From contig CACWFY010000007.1 of assembly GCA_902760345.1 (NCBI GenBank), forward strand, positions 1 through 64,000: a DNA stretch of 64,000 nucleotides, in the 5' to 3' direction. The notes below the pieces were generated by a model. It searched no databases. It saw nothing but the letters and a program-made list of their open reading frames with translations, and was not told the origin of the DNA. The stretch is from an uncultured Bacteroidales bacterium. Lineage in GTDB: Bacteria; Bacteroidota; Bacteroidia; Bacteroidales; Bacteroidaceae. Both the position numbers and the translations under genes were made by a program. Positions within the stretch are counted from its first letter, which is position 1. Every line of letters begins with the position of its first letter. Shown here piece by piece: positions 43,736 through 53,003 of this stretch.

Positions 43736-43779
43736 TTGACCTCAGTCAACAATCTATGGGTTTTGTTGATTTGCGTCAA
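43736..43779. promoter_or_regulatory. Two Crp/Fnr-like palindromes upstream of unit C
   Basis: TTGACCTCAGTCAA (43736-43749) and TTGATTTGCGTCAA (43766-43779) lie exactly 30 bp apart. The first is 62 bp from the unit C -7 box, as at units A and B. The second is about 68 bp from the presumed start of the divergent flippase-like gene, so the pair may serve both directions. Confidence 0.55.
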
Positions 43780-43827
43780 AAATGCAAAAATATGTACGTT
43801 TTATTTTGCATTTCGCTCACTTATTCG

Positions 43828-43835
43828 TACCTTTG
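43828..43835 (+). promoter_or_regulatory. -7 box of the flippase-like gene
   Basis: TACCTTTG, 8 bp before the ATG at 43844, so the transcript has almost no leader. Confidence 0.75.
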
Positions 43836-43843
43836 TCCATTGA

Positions 43844-44830
43844 ATGAAAATCAGCAACATCATACTTAAGATATTGATGCCTTTGGTGCTGGGCGCGGCT
43901 ATCCTCTATTGGATGTACCGCGGTGAGGACTGGCAGCAGCTACGCCACGTGATGACCGATGAGATGGACTGGACGTGGATGTTGCTGTCGTTTCCCTTTG
44001 GCATCCTGGCCCAGATGTTTCGTGGCTGGCGTTGGCGCCAGACGTTGGAACCTGTAGGCGAACGGCCTCGTACGTCGACGAGCATCCATGCTATCTTCCT
44101 GAGCTATGCCGCTTCACTGGTCATTCCGCGTGTCGGTGAGTTTACACGCTGTGGTGTGCTGAAGCGTTATGACGATGTGTCATTTCCTAAAGCTTTGGGT
44201 ACGGTGGTTACCGAGCGCGCCATCGACTCGCTGTTGGTGCTGGGCATCACGGCTGTTGTCATTCTTCTGGAGATGAGCACCTTCGGCACCTTCTTCCAAA
44301 AGACTGGCACTAACCTGCATGATATCCTCCACGGCTTTTCGTGGGCGGGTTATCTGGTAGTCGCTATCTGTGCGGTGGCCATGTTGATTCTGTTGCACTT
44401 CCTGTTGCGTAAGCTGTCTATATATAATAAGGTTCGCGCGACGCTCGGCGGCATCTGGCAGGGTGTCATCTCGCTGAAGGATGTCAAAAACATTCCTTTG
44501 TTCATCTTCTTTACGGTAGGTATCTGGCTTGGCTACTTCCTGCACTACTACCTGACCTTCTTTTGCTTCGATTTTACGGCTGATCTGGGGCTGGGCTGTG
44601 CATTGGTGACATTCATCGTGGGCTCTATCGCTGTCATTGTCCCTACGCCCAACGGTGCAGGTCCCTGGCACTTTGTTGTAAAGACCATGCTTATCCTTTA
44701 TGGTGTCGCTGACGAGCATGCCCTCTACTTTGTTCTCATTGTCCATACTGTCCAGACCATGCTCGTCATCTTCCTCGGCATCTACTCGTGGCTGGCGCTG
44801 AATTTTACAAAAGTCAAAATTAACTCTTAA
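43844..44830 (+). CDS. Flippase-like / LPG-synthase-type membrane protein
   Basis: A 328-residue protein with about eight membrane segments. The family core (lysylphosphatidylglycerol synthase TM region, UPF0104) shows in GWRWRQTLEP, FLSYAASLVIPRVGEFTRCGVLKRY, VVTERAIDSL and the C-terminal VPTPNGAGPWHFVVK. There is no soluble aminoacyl-transferase domain, so it is probably a lipid flippase rather than a synthase. It lies 12 bp before pepD and may be co-transcribed. Confidence 0.85.
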   Translation: MKISNIILKILMPLVLGAAILYWMYRGEDWQQLRHVMTDEMDWTWMLLSFPFGILAQMFRGWRWRQTLEPVGERPRTSTSIHAIFLSYAASLVIPRVGEFTRCGVLKRYDDVSFPKALGTVVTERAIDSLLVLGITAVVILLEMSTFGTFFQKTGTNLHDILHGFSWAGYLVVAICAVAMLILLHFLLRKLSIYNKVRATLGGIWQGVISLKDVKNIPLFIFFTVGIWLGYFLHYYLTFFCFDFTADLGLGCALVTFIVGSIAVIVPTPNGAGPWHFVVKTMLILYGVADEHALYFVLIVHTVQTMLVIFLGIYSWLALNFTKVKINS

Positions 44831-44842
44831 ATCATTATACAA

Positions 44843-46303
44843 ATGAACGAAATTCAAAACTTAAAGCCGGAATGTATCTGGCGCAATTTCTACAGTTTGA
44901 CACAGGTGCCACGCCCTAGTGGTCACCTGGAGAAAGTACAGCAATTCCTGCTCGACTTCGGTAAGCAGGCAGGAGTAGAAGCTTTCAAAGATCCTGCAGG
45001 CAACATCGTGTTCCGCAAACCCGCTACGGCAGGTATGGAGAGTCGCAAGGGCATCATTCTGCAGGCCCACATGGATATGGTGCCGCAGAAGACACCCGAG
45101 TCGCCCCACAACTTTGAGACCGACCCCATCCAGCCCTGGATTGACGGCGAGTGGGTGAAGGCCAAGGGTACCACGCTGGGTGCCGACAACGGACTGGGCG
45201 TAGCCGCCATCATGGCTATCATGGAAGATAAGACGCTGAAGCACGGACCTATCGACGCGCTGATTACCCGCGATGAAGAGACAGGTATGTATGGTGCCAA
45301 CGAACTGCCTGAGGGTGAACTGCAGGGCGACATACTGATGAACCTTGACTCTGAGCATTGGGGCAAGTTTGTGATTGGCTCTGCTGGTGGTATCGACGTC
45401 ACCGCAACCCTCGACTATCAGGAGGTAGATACCGATTCGGAGGATGCTGCTGTGAAGGTGACAGTGAAAAACCTGCGTGGTGGACACTCTGGTCTGGAGA
45501 TCAACGAAGGTCGCGGCAATGCTAACAAGCTGCTGGTACAGGTAGTTCGTGAAGCTATTTCCGAGACAGAGGCCCGTCTGGCTTCTTGGCAGGGTGGAAA
45601 CATGCGCAACGCCATCCCCTTCAAGGCTGAGGCCGTACTCACATTGCCCAAGGAGAATATTGCTGTACTGAAGGAGATTGTCGCCGACTGGCAGGACACG
45701 TTCAACGACGAATTCAAGCTCATCGAGCCTCAGGGTATCGAGCTGATTGTCGAGGAGGTTGCAACTCCGCAGAAGGAAGTGCCCGTCGAGATACAGGACA
45801 ACCTCATTGATGCCATCTTCGCTTGTCATGACGGCGTCATCCGTTTCATTCCCGCTTATCCCAGCGTGGTGGAGACCTCGTCGAACCTCGCCATCATCAA
45901 CATTGCCGAGGGCAAGGCCAGCATCAAGATTCTGGCACGTTCCAGTCGTGAGGATATGAAGGATTACGTGGTCACTATGCTCGAAAGCTGCTTCTCAATG
46001 GCTGGCATGAAGGTCGAGACCGCTGGCTCGTATGGTGGCTGGGATCCCAACCCCGACAGCGAGATTCTACACCTGCTGCTGAAAGAGTATAAGGAACTCT
46101 TCGGCAAGGACGGCATCATTCAGGTCGACCATGCTGGTCTCGAGTGCTCCGTCATCCTGGGCAAGTACCCCTGGCTCGACGTCGTCAGCCTCGGCCCCAC
46201 GATGAAGTCGCCTCACACCACTACCGAGCGTGCGCTCATCGAGACCGTTGAACCCTTCTGGCAGTTGCTGAAGAAGACCCTCGAAGACGTTCCTGAAAAG
46301 TAA
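44843..46303 (+). CDS. pepD: Aminoacyl-histidine dipeptidase (M20)
   Basis: PepD (486 residues) is a zinc dipeptidase cleaving Xaa-His and similar dipeptides. Metal-site motifs: ILQAHMDMVPQK, GADNGLGVAAIMAI, ITRDEETGMYG and LMNLDSEHWG; the C-terminal SLGPTMKSPHTTTER supplies the last His. Full length. A strong terminator follows. Confidence 0.95.
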   Translation: MNEIQNLKPECIWRNFYSLTQVPRPSGHLEKVQQFLLDFGKQAGVEAFKDPAGNIVFRKPATAGMESRKGIILQAHMDMVPQKTPESPHNFETDPIQPWIDGEWVKAKGTTLGADNGLGVAAIMAIMEDKTLKHGPIDALITRDEETGMYGANELPEGELQGDILMNLDSEHWGKFVIGSAGGIDVTATLDYQEVDTDSEDAAVKVTVKNLRGGHSGLEINEGRGNANKLLVQVVREAISETEARLASWQGGNMRNAIPFKAEAVLTLPKENIAVLKEIVADWQDTFNDEFKLIEPQGIELIVEEVATPQKEVPVEIQDNLIDAIFACHDGVIRFIPAYPSVVETSSNLAIINIAEGKASIKILARSSREDMKDYVVTMLESCFSMAGMKVETAGSYGGWDPNPDSEILHLLLKEYKELFGKDGIIQVDHAGLECSVILGKYPWLDVVSLGPTMKSPHTTTERALIETVEPFWQLLKKTLEDVPEK

Positions 46304-46331
46304 AAAGGGAAAAAAGTAAATAGGAAAAAAG

Positions 46332-46367
46332 AAAAATCGCGGATTTGTTTGGCAAATCTGCGATTTT
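46332..46367 (+). terminator. pepD terminator
   Basis: AAAAATCGCGGATTTG-tttgg-CAAATCTGCGATTTTT, a 16-base-arm hairpin with one mismatch and flanking T-run. Confidence 0.85.
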
Positions 46368-46371
46368 TATT

Positions 46372-46379
46372 TATCTTTG
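46372..46379 (+). promoter_or_regulatory. -7 box of corA
   Basis: TATCTTTG directly after the pepD terminator. It leaves a long 5' leader of about 150 bases before the corA start. Confidence 0.75.
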
Positions 46380-46407
46380 CAACGTCAAACCAAAATAGTA
46401 TTAAAAA

Positions 46408-46443
46408 ATGGACGATTACCCGGCGAATCATTACAATTGGTAA
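46408..46443 (+). CDS. Possible corA leader peptide (11 residues)
   Basis: The frame MDDYPANHYNW lies in the long corA leader, just after an A-run. A following segment (GGCGGGGGAT...ATCCC..GCCG, 46444-46492) can form a hairpin, as expected of a translation-dependent switch. The acidic pair followed by proline recalls Mg2+-sensing leader peptides of enterobacteria such as mgtL; that parallel is inference only. Confidence 0.35.
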   Translation: MDDYPANHYNW

Positions 46444-46536
46444 GGCGGGGGATGGCGAGCAAGGCTGCTAATCCCTTTGCCGCTAAATTATGCATTATGC
46501 ATTACTGATTATGCATTAAAAAACGGATTAGCAAAC

Positions 46537-47463
46537 ATGAAGACATTCTGGAACACCCAAGGTGGGCTCACCCAACTGCAGGAGTGGCAGCCCAATTGTT
46601 GGATACAGGTGACGTGTCCGACAGAAGAAGACCAGCAGCTGCTGGAGGAGAAGTTCAACATTCCCGACTATTTCCTCTCTGACATCAGCGATACTGATGA
46701 GCGTGCCCGTTACGAATACGACGACGGCTGGATGCTCATCATTCTGCGTATTCCCTATGTCAAGGAGATACGCTCGCGTACCCCTTATACTACAGTGCCC
46801 TTGGGTATCATCCATAAGCGCGACGTCACCATCACTGTGTGCTATTATGAGACGAATATGATGATTGACTTCGTGTCGTATCAGCAGAAACGCGGTGAAG
46901 GCTTTACCGACTATGTCGACATGATTTTCCGCCTCTTCCTCTCCAGTGCCGTCTGGTATCTGAAGCGCCTGAAGCAGATATCTATGCTCATCGACAAGGC
47001 CAAGCGCAACCTCGATCGTGAGGTGAACAACGAAAGCTTGATCGGACTTTCGCGTTTACAAGACTCATTGACCTACTTCAATACGTCTATTCGCGGCAAC
47101 GAGACGCTGTTGTCGAAGCTTAAGTTCAAGCTGCAGATTGACGAATTGGACGCCGACCTCATCGAGGATGTCAATATCGAGATGACGCAGGCCCGCGAGA
47201 CGACCAGCATCTATTCAAACATTCTTGAATCGACGATGGATACTTACCAGTCGATTATCAACAACAACATGAACACCATCATGCGTACGCTGACTTCGGT
47301 GACCATCATACTGATGTTACCCACGCTGGTAGCCTCTTTCTTCGGCATGAACCTGGTGAATGGTATGGAGTCGAGCCCTGCCGGTTTCATCGTCGCCATC
47401 ATCATCAGTGTGGTCATTTCGGTAGTGTCGTGGTTCATTTTCAGGCGTAAAAGACTCATTTAA
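46537..47463 (+). CDS. corA: CorA-type magnesium/divalent cation transporter
   Basis: CorA (308 residues): a cytoplasmic N-terminal alpha/beta and long-helix part (to about 245) and two C-terminal membrane helices. The gate motif GMN lies in SFFGMNLVNGM. The basic tail FRRKRLI is typical. It should import Mg2+. I chose the ATG at 46537, where the similarity begins; the longer frame from 46477 covers only AT-rich ATTATGCATTA repeats. Confidence 0.92.
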   Translation: MKTFWNTQGGLTQLQEWQPNCWIQVTCPTEEDQQLLEEKFNIPDYFLSDISDTDERARYEYDDGWMLIILRIPYVKEIRSRTPYTTVPLGIIHKRDVTITVCYYETNMMIDFVSYQQKRGEGFTDYVDMIFRLFLSSAVWYLKRLKQISMLIDKAKRNLDREVNNESLIGLSRLQDSLTYFNTSIRGNETLLSKLKFKLQIDELDADLIEDVNIEMTQARETTSIYSNILESTMDTYQSIINNNMNTIMRTLTSVTIILMLPTLVASFFGMNLVNGMESSPAGFIVAIIISVVISVVSWFIFRRKRLI

Positions 47464-47507
47464 GTCACTTTTCGGCAAAAAAATTAGGTGGTCTCAGAAT
47501 TATTTAC

Positions 47508-47515
47508 TAATTTTG
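47508..47515 (+). promoter_or_regulatory. -7 box of the DUF349 gene
   Basis: TAATTTTG, with a leader of about 118 bases to the start codon. Confidence 0.65.
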
Positions 47516-47527
47516 CCAACTAAGTTG

Positions 47528-47592
47528 GCGAGTCTGCTTGCGCTCGACAAAAGGAGCCTGCTCTTTTTGTCCTCGCTTGCTCGCAGCCTTGA
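47528..47592 (+). promoter_or_regulatory. Hairpin in the DUF349 gene leader
   Basis: GACAAAAggAGC...GCTctTTTTGTC (47545-47571) is nested in GCGAG...CTCGC arms, giving a long stem of about 60 bases in the 5' leader. It lacks a T-run after the outer stem. Possibly a repeat element or regulatory structure. Confidence 0.45.
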
Positions 47593-47637
47593 AGACCCTA
47601 AAAATGTTTGAACTAACCGTATCATTAATTAATTCTT

Positions 47638-49485
47638 ATGATGATGGACTCTCAAGAAAACGCTCTCGTAGAAGAGCAGAATGTAAATGAAGCTGCCGTT
47701 GCAGAGACCCCTGCACAGATGGAAGTCACCGAGAATGCAACGCCACACGCTGACTTAGAGTCAGAGAATGTAGAACGCAAGCAGTATCAGACCAAAAAGG
47801 AAGTTCTGGAGCGCGTGCAGGAAATTGCTCATAGCGACGAAGCCCCCCAGAAGGATGAGGTAGACTACCTGAAAACCGTCTTCTACAAGTTGCATGTTGC
47901 AGAGCGTGAGGCTCAACTGAAAGCATATATCGATGGCGGAGGCGATCCTGAACACTATCAGATAATGCCCGACCCCGACGAGGAGGCGTTTAAAGCCGAA
48001 ATGGGTATTATCAAGGAGAAGCGCCAGCAGCTGTTCCTCGAACAAGAGCAGGAGAAGAAAGCAAATCTTGAGAAGAAACTGGCCATCATCGAGAAGATTA
48101 AGACGATGATTACCTCGCCTGAGGAGGCTAATAAGTCGTACAAAGACTTCAAAGCCCTGCAGGAGGAGTGGCGCGAAATCAAGAATGTGCCTGCTGAACA
48201 TGCCAACGAGCTATGGCGTAACTACCAGTTGTATGTCGAACAGTTCTATGATTTGCTGAAGTTGAACAGCGAGGCGCGTGAATACGACTTTAAGAAGAAT
48301 CTCGAGCTGAAGACTAAGCTCTGCGAGGCTGCTGAGAAGTTGGCTGACGAGCCCGATGTTATTAGTGCCTTCCATCAGTTGCAGAAGTTGCATCAGGAAT
48401 ATCGCGAGACGGGTCCTGTTGCCCGCGAGTTGCGCGAAGAGATTTGGAATCGCTTCAAGGCTGCTTCGACAGTTATCAACAAACGTCACCAGCAACATTT
48501 TGACGACCTGCGTAGCAAGGAGGAAGAGAACCTCGCTAAGAAGACGGCACTCTGTGAGAAAGTAGAAGCTATTGCCGCTGAAGAGAATAAGGGCAGTGGC
48601 GACTGGGAGCGTCACACCAAGGAGATTATCGACCTACAGGCTGAGTGGAAGACCATCGGCTTTGCCCCTCAGAAGATGAATGTTAAGATCTTTGAGCGCT
48701 TTCGTGCTGCCTGCGATGATTTCTTCAGTCGTAAGGCTGCCCACTTCCGTGAGTTGAAAGACACCTTCAAGGAGAATGCTGAAAAGAAACGCGCTCTTAT
48801 CGAGAAGGCTAAGGCGCTGCAAGACTCTACAGACTGGAAGTCGACGAGCGATAAACTCATCAATCTGCAGAAGGAGTGGAAGACCATCGGTATGGTTCCC
48901 AAGAAGTTGGGCGACCAGTTGTGGGAGGAGTTTCTTGGTGCTTGCAACAAGTTCTTTGAGGCCCGTAATGCTGCCGGTGGTAATGTTCGCAACGAAGAGC
49001 GTGCTAACCTGGAGAAGAAACGTTCTATCGTAGAACAGTTGCGTGCAGCAGCTGACGAGGGCGGTGAGAACCTTCAGGAGCGCGTACAGCAGTTGGTCGA
49101 GGAGTATCAGGCTGTTGGCCATGTGCCCTTCAAAGAGAAAGACAAGCTGTATGAGGAATATCATGCTGTCCTTGACAAGTTGTTCCGCGAGCTGAACATC
49201 AGCGTTGCCCAGCGTCGTCTCTCAAAGTTCAAGGATAATCTGCGCCAGGTTGCTGAGCGTGGTGAGAATGCACTCGACAATGAGCGTGCCCGTCTTATGC
49301 GCCAATACGAACAACTGAAGAGCGAGGTGCAGACCTACGAAAATAATCTTGGCTTCCTGAATGCTTCGTCAAAGAAGGGCAATTCGCTCATCGACGAAAT
49401 GAACCGCAAGGTGCAGAAGCTTAAGGATGAAGTGCAGTTGGTGCGCGACAAGATCAAGGCTATCGACGCCCAGAATAAAGAATAA
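47638..49485 (+). CDS. DUF349 domain protein
   Basis: A 615-residue, highly charged, coiled-coil protein. It holds about five DUF349 units, recognisable as LQEEWREIKNVP, LQAEWKTIGFAP, LQKEWKTIGMVPKK, VEEYQAVGHVPFKEKD, each followed by LWxxFxxAxxxFFxxR-like helices. The first 75 residues are Glu-rich and disordered. There is no signal peptide, so it is cytoplasmic. Function not established. Confidence 0.88.
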   Translation: MMMDSQENALVEEQNVNEAAVAETPAQMEVTENATPHADLESENVERKQYQTKKEVLERVQEIAHSDEAPQKDEVDYLKTVFYKLHVAEREAQLKAYIDGGGDPEHYQIMPDPDEEAFKAEMGIIKEKRQQLFLEQEQEKKANLEKKLAIIEKIKTMITSPEEANKSYKDFKALQEEWREIKNVPAEHANELWRNYQLYVEQFYDLLKLNSEAREYDFKKNLELKTKLCEAAEKLADEPDVISAFHQLQKLHQEYRETGPVARELREEIWNRFKAASTVINKRHQQHFDDLRSKEEENLAKKTALCEKVEAIAAEENKGSGDWERHTKEIIDLQAEWKTIGFAPQKMNVKIFERFRAACDDFFSRKAAHFRELKDTFKENAEKKRALIEKAKALQDSTDWKSTSDKLINLQKEWKTIGMVPKKLGDQLWEEFLGACNKFFEARNAAGGNVRNEERANLEKKRSIVEQLRAAADEGGENLQERVQQLVEEYQAVGHVPFKEKDKLYEEYHAVLDKLFRELNISVAQRRLSKFKDNLRQVAERGENALDNERARLMRQYEQLKSEVQTYENNLGFLNASSKKGNSLIDEMNRKVQKLKDEVQLVRDKIKAIDAQNKE

Positions 49486-49487
49486 GT

Positions 49488-50114
49488 CTATGCAGTCAGT
49501 GTGATACCTGATTCTGTGATATTGATCAGTCGGCGACGGTAAAGGTCGCCGACTGCTTTTTTATAGACCTTCTTGCTGACGCCAAAGCGGGCGGCGATAT
49601 CCTCTGCAGGGCTCTTGTCGCCTAAGTCGCAGTGGCCGTCGTGCTCACGCAGATAGTTTAGCAAGACCTCGGCAAAATCGAGGCTGAGCTCGTATCCGCT
49701 CTTTTTCTGGTATCGTTCGACTTTGGCGGTAGCCATCAGCCGGTGGGTTTTCTCGTCTTCCATCACGTAGACGTAGTAGCGCTGCCCTTTCTGCATGCGC
49801 TGCTTCTGTTCACGGAAGGGACAGAACAAGTCTTTCATCAGTCCCCAATTCAGAAAAGCTCCATACTCATTGGTCCACGCACATTCCAACCATGCGAATT
49901 CACCCACCTTTGCCAGTGGCCGTAGGGTAGTGGCAATGATGCGTTCGTCTTGGTCGAGGTAGAGGAATACCTCGAGTTCGTCGCCAATATGCATGTCGGG
50001 GGTAACGTAGCGGTTTGGCAACAGTATGTTGCCTTCGTCACCACCATCAAGGTACAAACCAAAATCGGTGCGTTTCTTTATTCTGAGGGTATTATAATCT
50101 CCGAGCTTGAACAT
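49488..50114 (-). CDS. Short CvfB-like S1 RNA-binding protein
   Basis: A 208-residue protein of the CvfB/YitL family. Two S1-like parts are visible ([23 protein letters not shown]...[10 protein letters not shown], and [29 protein letters not shown]), followed directly by the C-terminal winged helix ([31 protein letters not shown]). The usual third S1 domain (about 70 residues) between them is missing while the frame stays open, so this is a shortened member, not a broken one. It overlaps the LolD-like gene by 37 bp. Confidence 0.82.
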   Translation of the reverse strand: MFKLGDYNTLRIKKRTDFGLYLDGGDEGNILLPNRYVTPDMHIGDELEVFLYLDQDERIIATTLRPLAKVGEFAWLECAWTNEYGAFLNWGLMKDLFCPFREQKQRMQKGQRYYVYVMEDEKTHRLMATAKVERYQKKSGYELSLDFAEVLLNYLREHDGHCDLGDKSPAEDIAARFGVSKKVYKKAVGDLYRRRLINITESGITLTA

Positions 50115-50758
50115 ATCAGTCCGTCTTTAATGTGTATTGTCCTGTCGGTGAGTGTCGCCAACTGTTCATCGTGGGTGACGATAACGAAGGTCTGTCCATA
50201 CTGGTTGCGCAGGTCGAAGAACAACTGGTGCAACTCCTGCTTGTTCTTTGAGTCCAGCGAACCTGAGGGCTCGTCAGCCAGTATAACAGCGGGATTGTTG
50301 ACCAGTGCTCGCGCCACGGCTACGCGCTGTTTCTCACCTCCTGAGAGTTCGTTGGGCTTGTGGTGCGCACGATCGGCCAGCCCCATAAACTGCAGGAGTT
50401 CTGTAGCCCGTTCCTTGGCCGCTTTGTTTGATGTACCTGCGATGTAAGCTGGTATCATAATGTTTTCTATAGCCGTAAATTCTGGTAGCAGTTGGTGAAA
50501 CTGGAACACAAAACCGATATGGCGGTTGCGGAAGTCGGCCAGTTCCTTCTGGCTTAGTTGAGTGGTGTCGATACCGTCGACACAGACAGAGCCGCTGTCA
50601 GGGCGGTCCAGTGTACCTACGATTTGCAGTAGGGTGGTCTTGCCGGCTCCACTGGGGCCTACGATGCTGACCACTTCGCCTTTGTCGATGGTCAGGTCGA
50701 TACCTTTCAGTACTTGTAGCGAGCCAAAACTTTTAGTGATTCCTTGTATTTCTATCAT
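50078..50758 (-). CDS. lolD: LolD-like ABC transporter ATP-binding protein
   Basis: A 226-residue ABC ATPase of the LolD/MacB group. Walker [13 protein letters not shown], signature [15 protein letters not shown], Walker [13 protein letters not shown] and H-loop VTHDEQ are intact. LolD helps release lipoproteins from the inner membrane; the permease partner is not adjacent, so a related role is possible. I chose the ATG at 50758, where homology begins. Confidence 0.88.
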   Translation of the reverse strand: MIEIQGITKSFGSLQVLKGIDLTIDKGEVVSIVGPSGAGKTTLLQIVGTLDRPDSGSVCVDGIDTTQLSQKELADFRNRHIGFVFQFHQLLPEFTAIENIMIPAYIAGTSNKAAKERATELLQFMGLADRAHHKPNELSGGEKQRVAVARALVNNPAVILADEPSGSLDSKNKQELHQLFFDLRNQYGQTFVIVTHDEQLATLTDRTIHIKDGLICSSSEIIIPSE

Positions 50759-50780
50759 GGGGCTGATGTGGCTAATAGAG

Positions 50781-52922
50781 TTAATGGGAGCGGTTCTTGT
50801 TAATCCAACGTGAGATAGTATCGTAGATACTGCTCTCCTCCTCATGCTGGGCAGCGGTGAAGGTCATCGATTCCTCCTTCTGCGAGCCATGCTGGTCGGG
50901 GAAGAGTATCATGAGGTTCTTGCCGGCGAAGTGTTGCATCAGTTCCTTGGGCAACCGCTCCAGCGCTGTCTTGTATGAAATAGTACCCTTACGGGCCGTG
51001 ATGACTACAAACATGTGGTCTTCGCGAATGTTCTCGGCCAGTCTTGGCAACTCATTCCAGTGAGCCATGAACGTATATTCAGCACGCACACTGGGATGGT
51101 GGTTGTTGATGTATTCGCGGATGAGTTCCAGCGACTCGTTGCGTCCATGGAACTGGATACGACAGTCGAGATTGCCCGCCATGCGTGCCAGTCGCTCCAG
51201 CCAGCGGTGGAATCCCGGCTCAAACTCTGCACGTGAGGGTACTGCCACCTGTATGCGGCGCAGTGTGTTCAGCGGTTGTACAAAGCGGGTTAGCACGATT
51301 TGACGGTTCAGACCGTTGTAAAGGCTCTGCAGAAATTCGCCCCAGAATTTGGGGTTGACATCGGTGTGTACGTGCATTCCCATGATGATTTCCGAACAGC
51401 CGAACTCGCGGAAAGCGTGTTTGATGCCGTTGGCGATATTCGTCGCCAGACGTACTTGCGTCTGCATCTGTATATCGGCTGCTGAGGCACGTTGCTGCAG
51501 TCGCTCCAGCAGTCGCAGGCCCTGCTCGCGGTGTGTGGCGGCATTGTTGTCGTCATATACCACATTCAGCGCTATCAGACCGCGGTTCAGCTTCTGGTTG
51601 CGCATCATGATGGCTAGTTCCAACAGTTGTGGCGCTATCTCTGGATATTTCACACAAAGCAATATCTTTTCGTCATTGGCTTTATGAATGTCGGCAGACG
51701 TACCGCTGATAGTGCGTGACTGTGTACTGAGGATAATGTCTTGTGCGGCCTTCTGGGTTATCATGGTCGAAATGATACACGTTATCAGAATCATAATAAC
51801 CACGCCGTTCAGCATCTCATTGTTAACCAGGAAGACGCCAGGGCTGACCTCCAGTCGCATGCCGACCATCACCATCGCAATAGCGCCGGCAGCATGGGCA
51901 CACGTCAGTCCGAACATCATGTGTCCTTCGGCCTTCGATAGCCGGAAGAGAATGCTCGAGATATAGGCCGCCAGTGCTTTTCCGAAGGTACCGAAGAAGG
52001 CTATCAGTACTACGACAAACAGCATGCGCCAGCCTTCGAACAGGGTGCCGACATTGATGAGCATACCCACACCGATGAGGAAGTAAGGAATGAAGATGGC
52101 ATTACCCGTAAACTCGATGCGGTTCATCAGCGGCGACACGTGCGGGATATACCTATTTAATATAAGGCCGGCAATGAATGCTCCTACGATACCCTCTACG
52201 CCGATGGCCTCCGACAACGCTGCCGAGAGGAACATCACGCTGAGTACAAAGATGAACTGCATCACCGCGTCGGAGTAGCGGCGCAGGAAGTAGCGCGCCA
52301 GCTTGGGAATCAGCACGATGCTACCCATACAGAACAGGGCGAACTTAAGGATAAAGAGTATCCAGAAACCGATGCCTGCATCTTCGCCATACGATGCTGA
52401 CAGGGCGGCCAGCATCATCAGCGCCAGGAAGAGCGACAGCATCGACGACCCTACACTGAGCATCACGCTGGAGTGGCGTTGTAGTCCGTAGCGCGAGATG
52501 ATAGGGTAGGCTATCAGCGTGTTCGACGCCATGATACATCCCAATAGGAACGAAGCCGTCTGTGAGTAGTCCAACAGCCACATCGCCATGAAGAATGTCA
52601 GCAGTAGCGGCACCAGACAGGTCAGCAGTCCGAAGAGCAGGAAGCGCTTCGAGTTCTTCTTCACACTCTCCAAATCCATCTCGAGGCCCGCCAGGAACAT
52701 GATGTACAGCAGTCCCACCTTCCCGAAGAGTTCGAACGACGAGTCTCTTGACAGAATATTCAGTCCGTGCTCTCCAATGACTACGCCTGCCAGCACCATG
52801 CCGATGATGTGCGGAATGCGCAGTTTACCCATGATGATGGGTGCCAGCAGGATAATCAGCAGCACGACAAAGAAGATCAGTGTCGGACTCGTTATGGGGA
52901 AATATGACGTTAAAATTAGCAT
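50781..52922 (-). CDS. CPA2-type cation:proton antiporter with C-terminal USP-like domains
   Basis: A 713-residue protein. The first 390 residues carry about twelve membrane segments with Kef/Nap-type motifs ([44 protein letters not shown]). The C-terminal 300 residues are two soluble domains resembling universal-stress-protein folds ([40 protein letters not shown]). It should exchange Na+ or K+ for H+, gated by the soluble part. The promoter box at 52931-52938 forces the start to the ATG at 52922. Confidence 0.88.
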   Translation of the reverse strand: MLILTSYFPITSPTLIFFVVLLIILLAPIIMGKLRIPHIIGMVLAGVVIGEHGLNILSRDSSFELFGKVGLLYIMFLAGLEMDLESVKKNSKRFLLFGLLTCLVPLLLTFFMAMWLLDYSQTASFLLGCIMASNTLIAYPIISRYGLQRHSSVMLSVGSSMLSLFLALMMLAALSASYGEDAGIGFWILFILKFALFCMGSIVLIPKLARYFLRRYSDAVMQFIFVLSVMFLSAALSEAIGVEGIVGAFIAGLILNRYIPHVSPLMNRIEFTGNAIFIPYFLIGVGMLINVGTLFEGWRMLFVVVLIAFFGTFGKALAAYISSILFRLSKAEGHMMFGLTCAHAAGAIAMVMVGMRLEVSPGVFLVNNEMLNGVVIMILITCIISTMITQKAAQDIILSTQSRTISGTSADIHKANDEKILLCVKYPEIAPQLLELAIMMRNQKLNRGLIALNVVYDDNNAATHREQGLRLLERLQQRASAADIQMQTQVRLATNIANGIKHAFREFGCSEIIMGMHVHTDVNPKFWGEFLQSLYNGLNRQIVLTRFVQPLNTLRRIQVAVPSRAEFEPGFHRWLERLARMAGNLDCRIQFHGRNESLELIREYINNHHPSVRAEYTFMAHWNELPRLAENIREDHMFVVITARKGTISYKTALERLPKELMQHFAGKNLMILFPDQHGSQKEESMTFTAAQHEEESSIYDTISRWINKNRSH

Positions 52923-52928
52923 TTCGAC

Positions 52929-52970
52929 TGCAAAGTTACACAATTTCTGAAAAAAATGTGTAACTTTGCA
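52929..52970. promoter_or_regulatory. Divergent promoters formed by a perfect 14-bp inverted repeat
   Basis: TGCAAAGTTACACA (52929-52942) and TGTGTAACTTTGCA (52957-52970) are exact inverted copies 14 bp apart. Each contains a TAACTTTG -7 box, one for the antiporter (minus) and one for asd (plus). The two -33 regions overlap each other's -7 region. Confidence 0.75.
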
Positions 52971-53003
52971 CCCAAAATATAAACCAACGTAAAAAGAAGA
53001 CTT

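Noticed and set aside
44861-45829. A 322-codon minus-strand frame inside pepD
   Set aside because: Antisense shadow of a conserved M20 peptidase; no domain and no start signals.
46444-46492. The corA leader hairpin as a known Mg2+ riboswitch (M-box)
   Set aside because: I could not match the conserved M-box core; length and sequence do not fit, so only a leader peptide is suggested.
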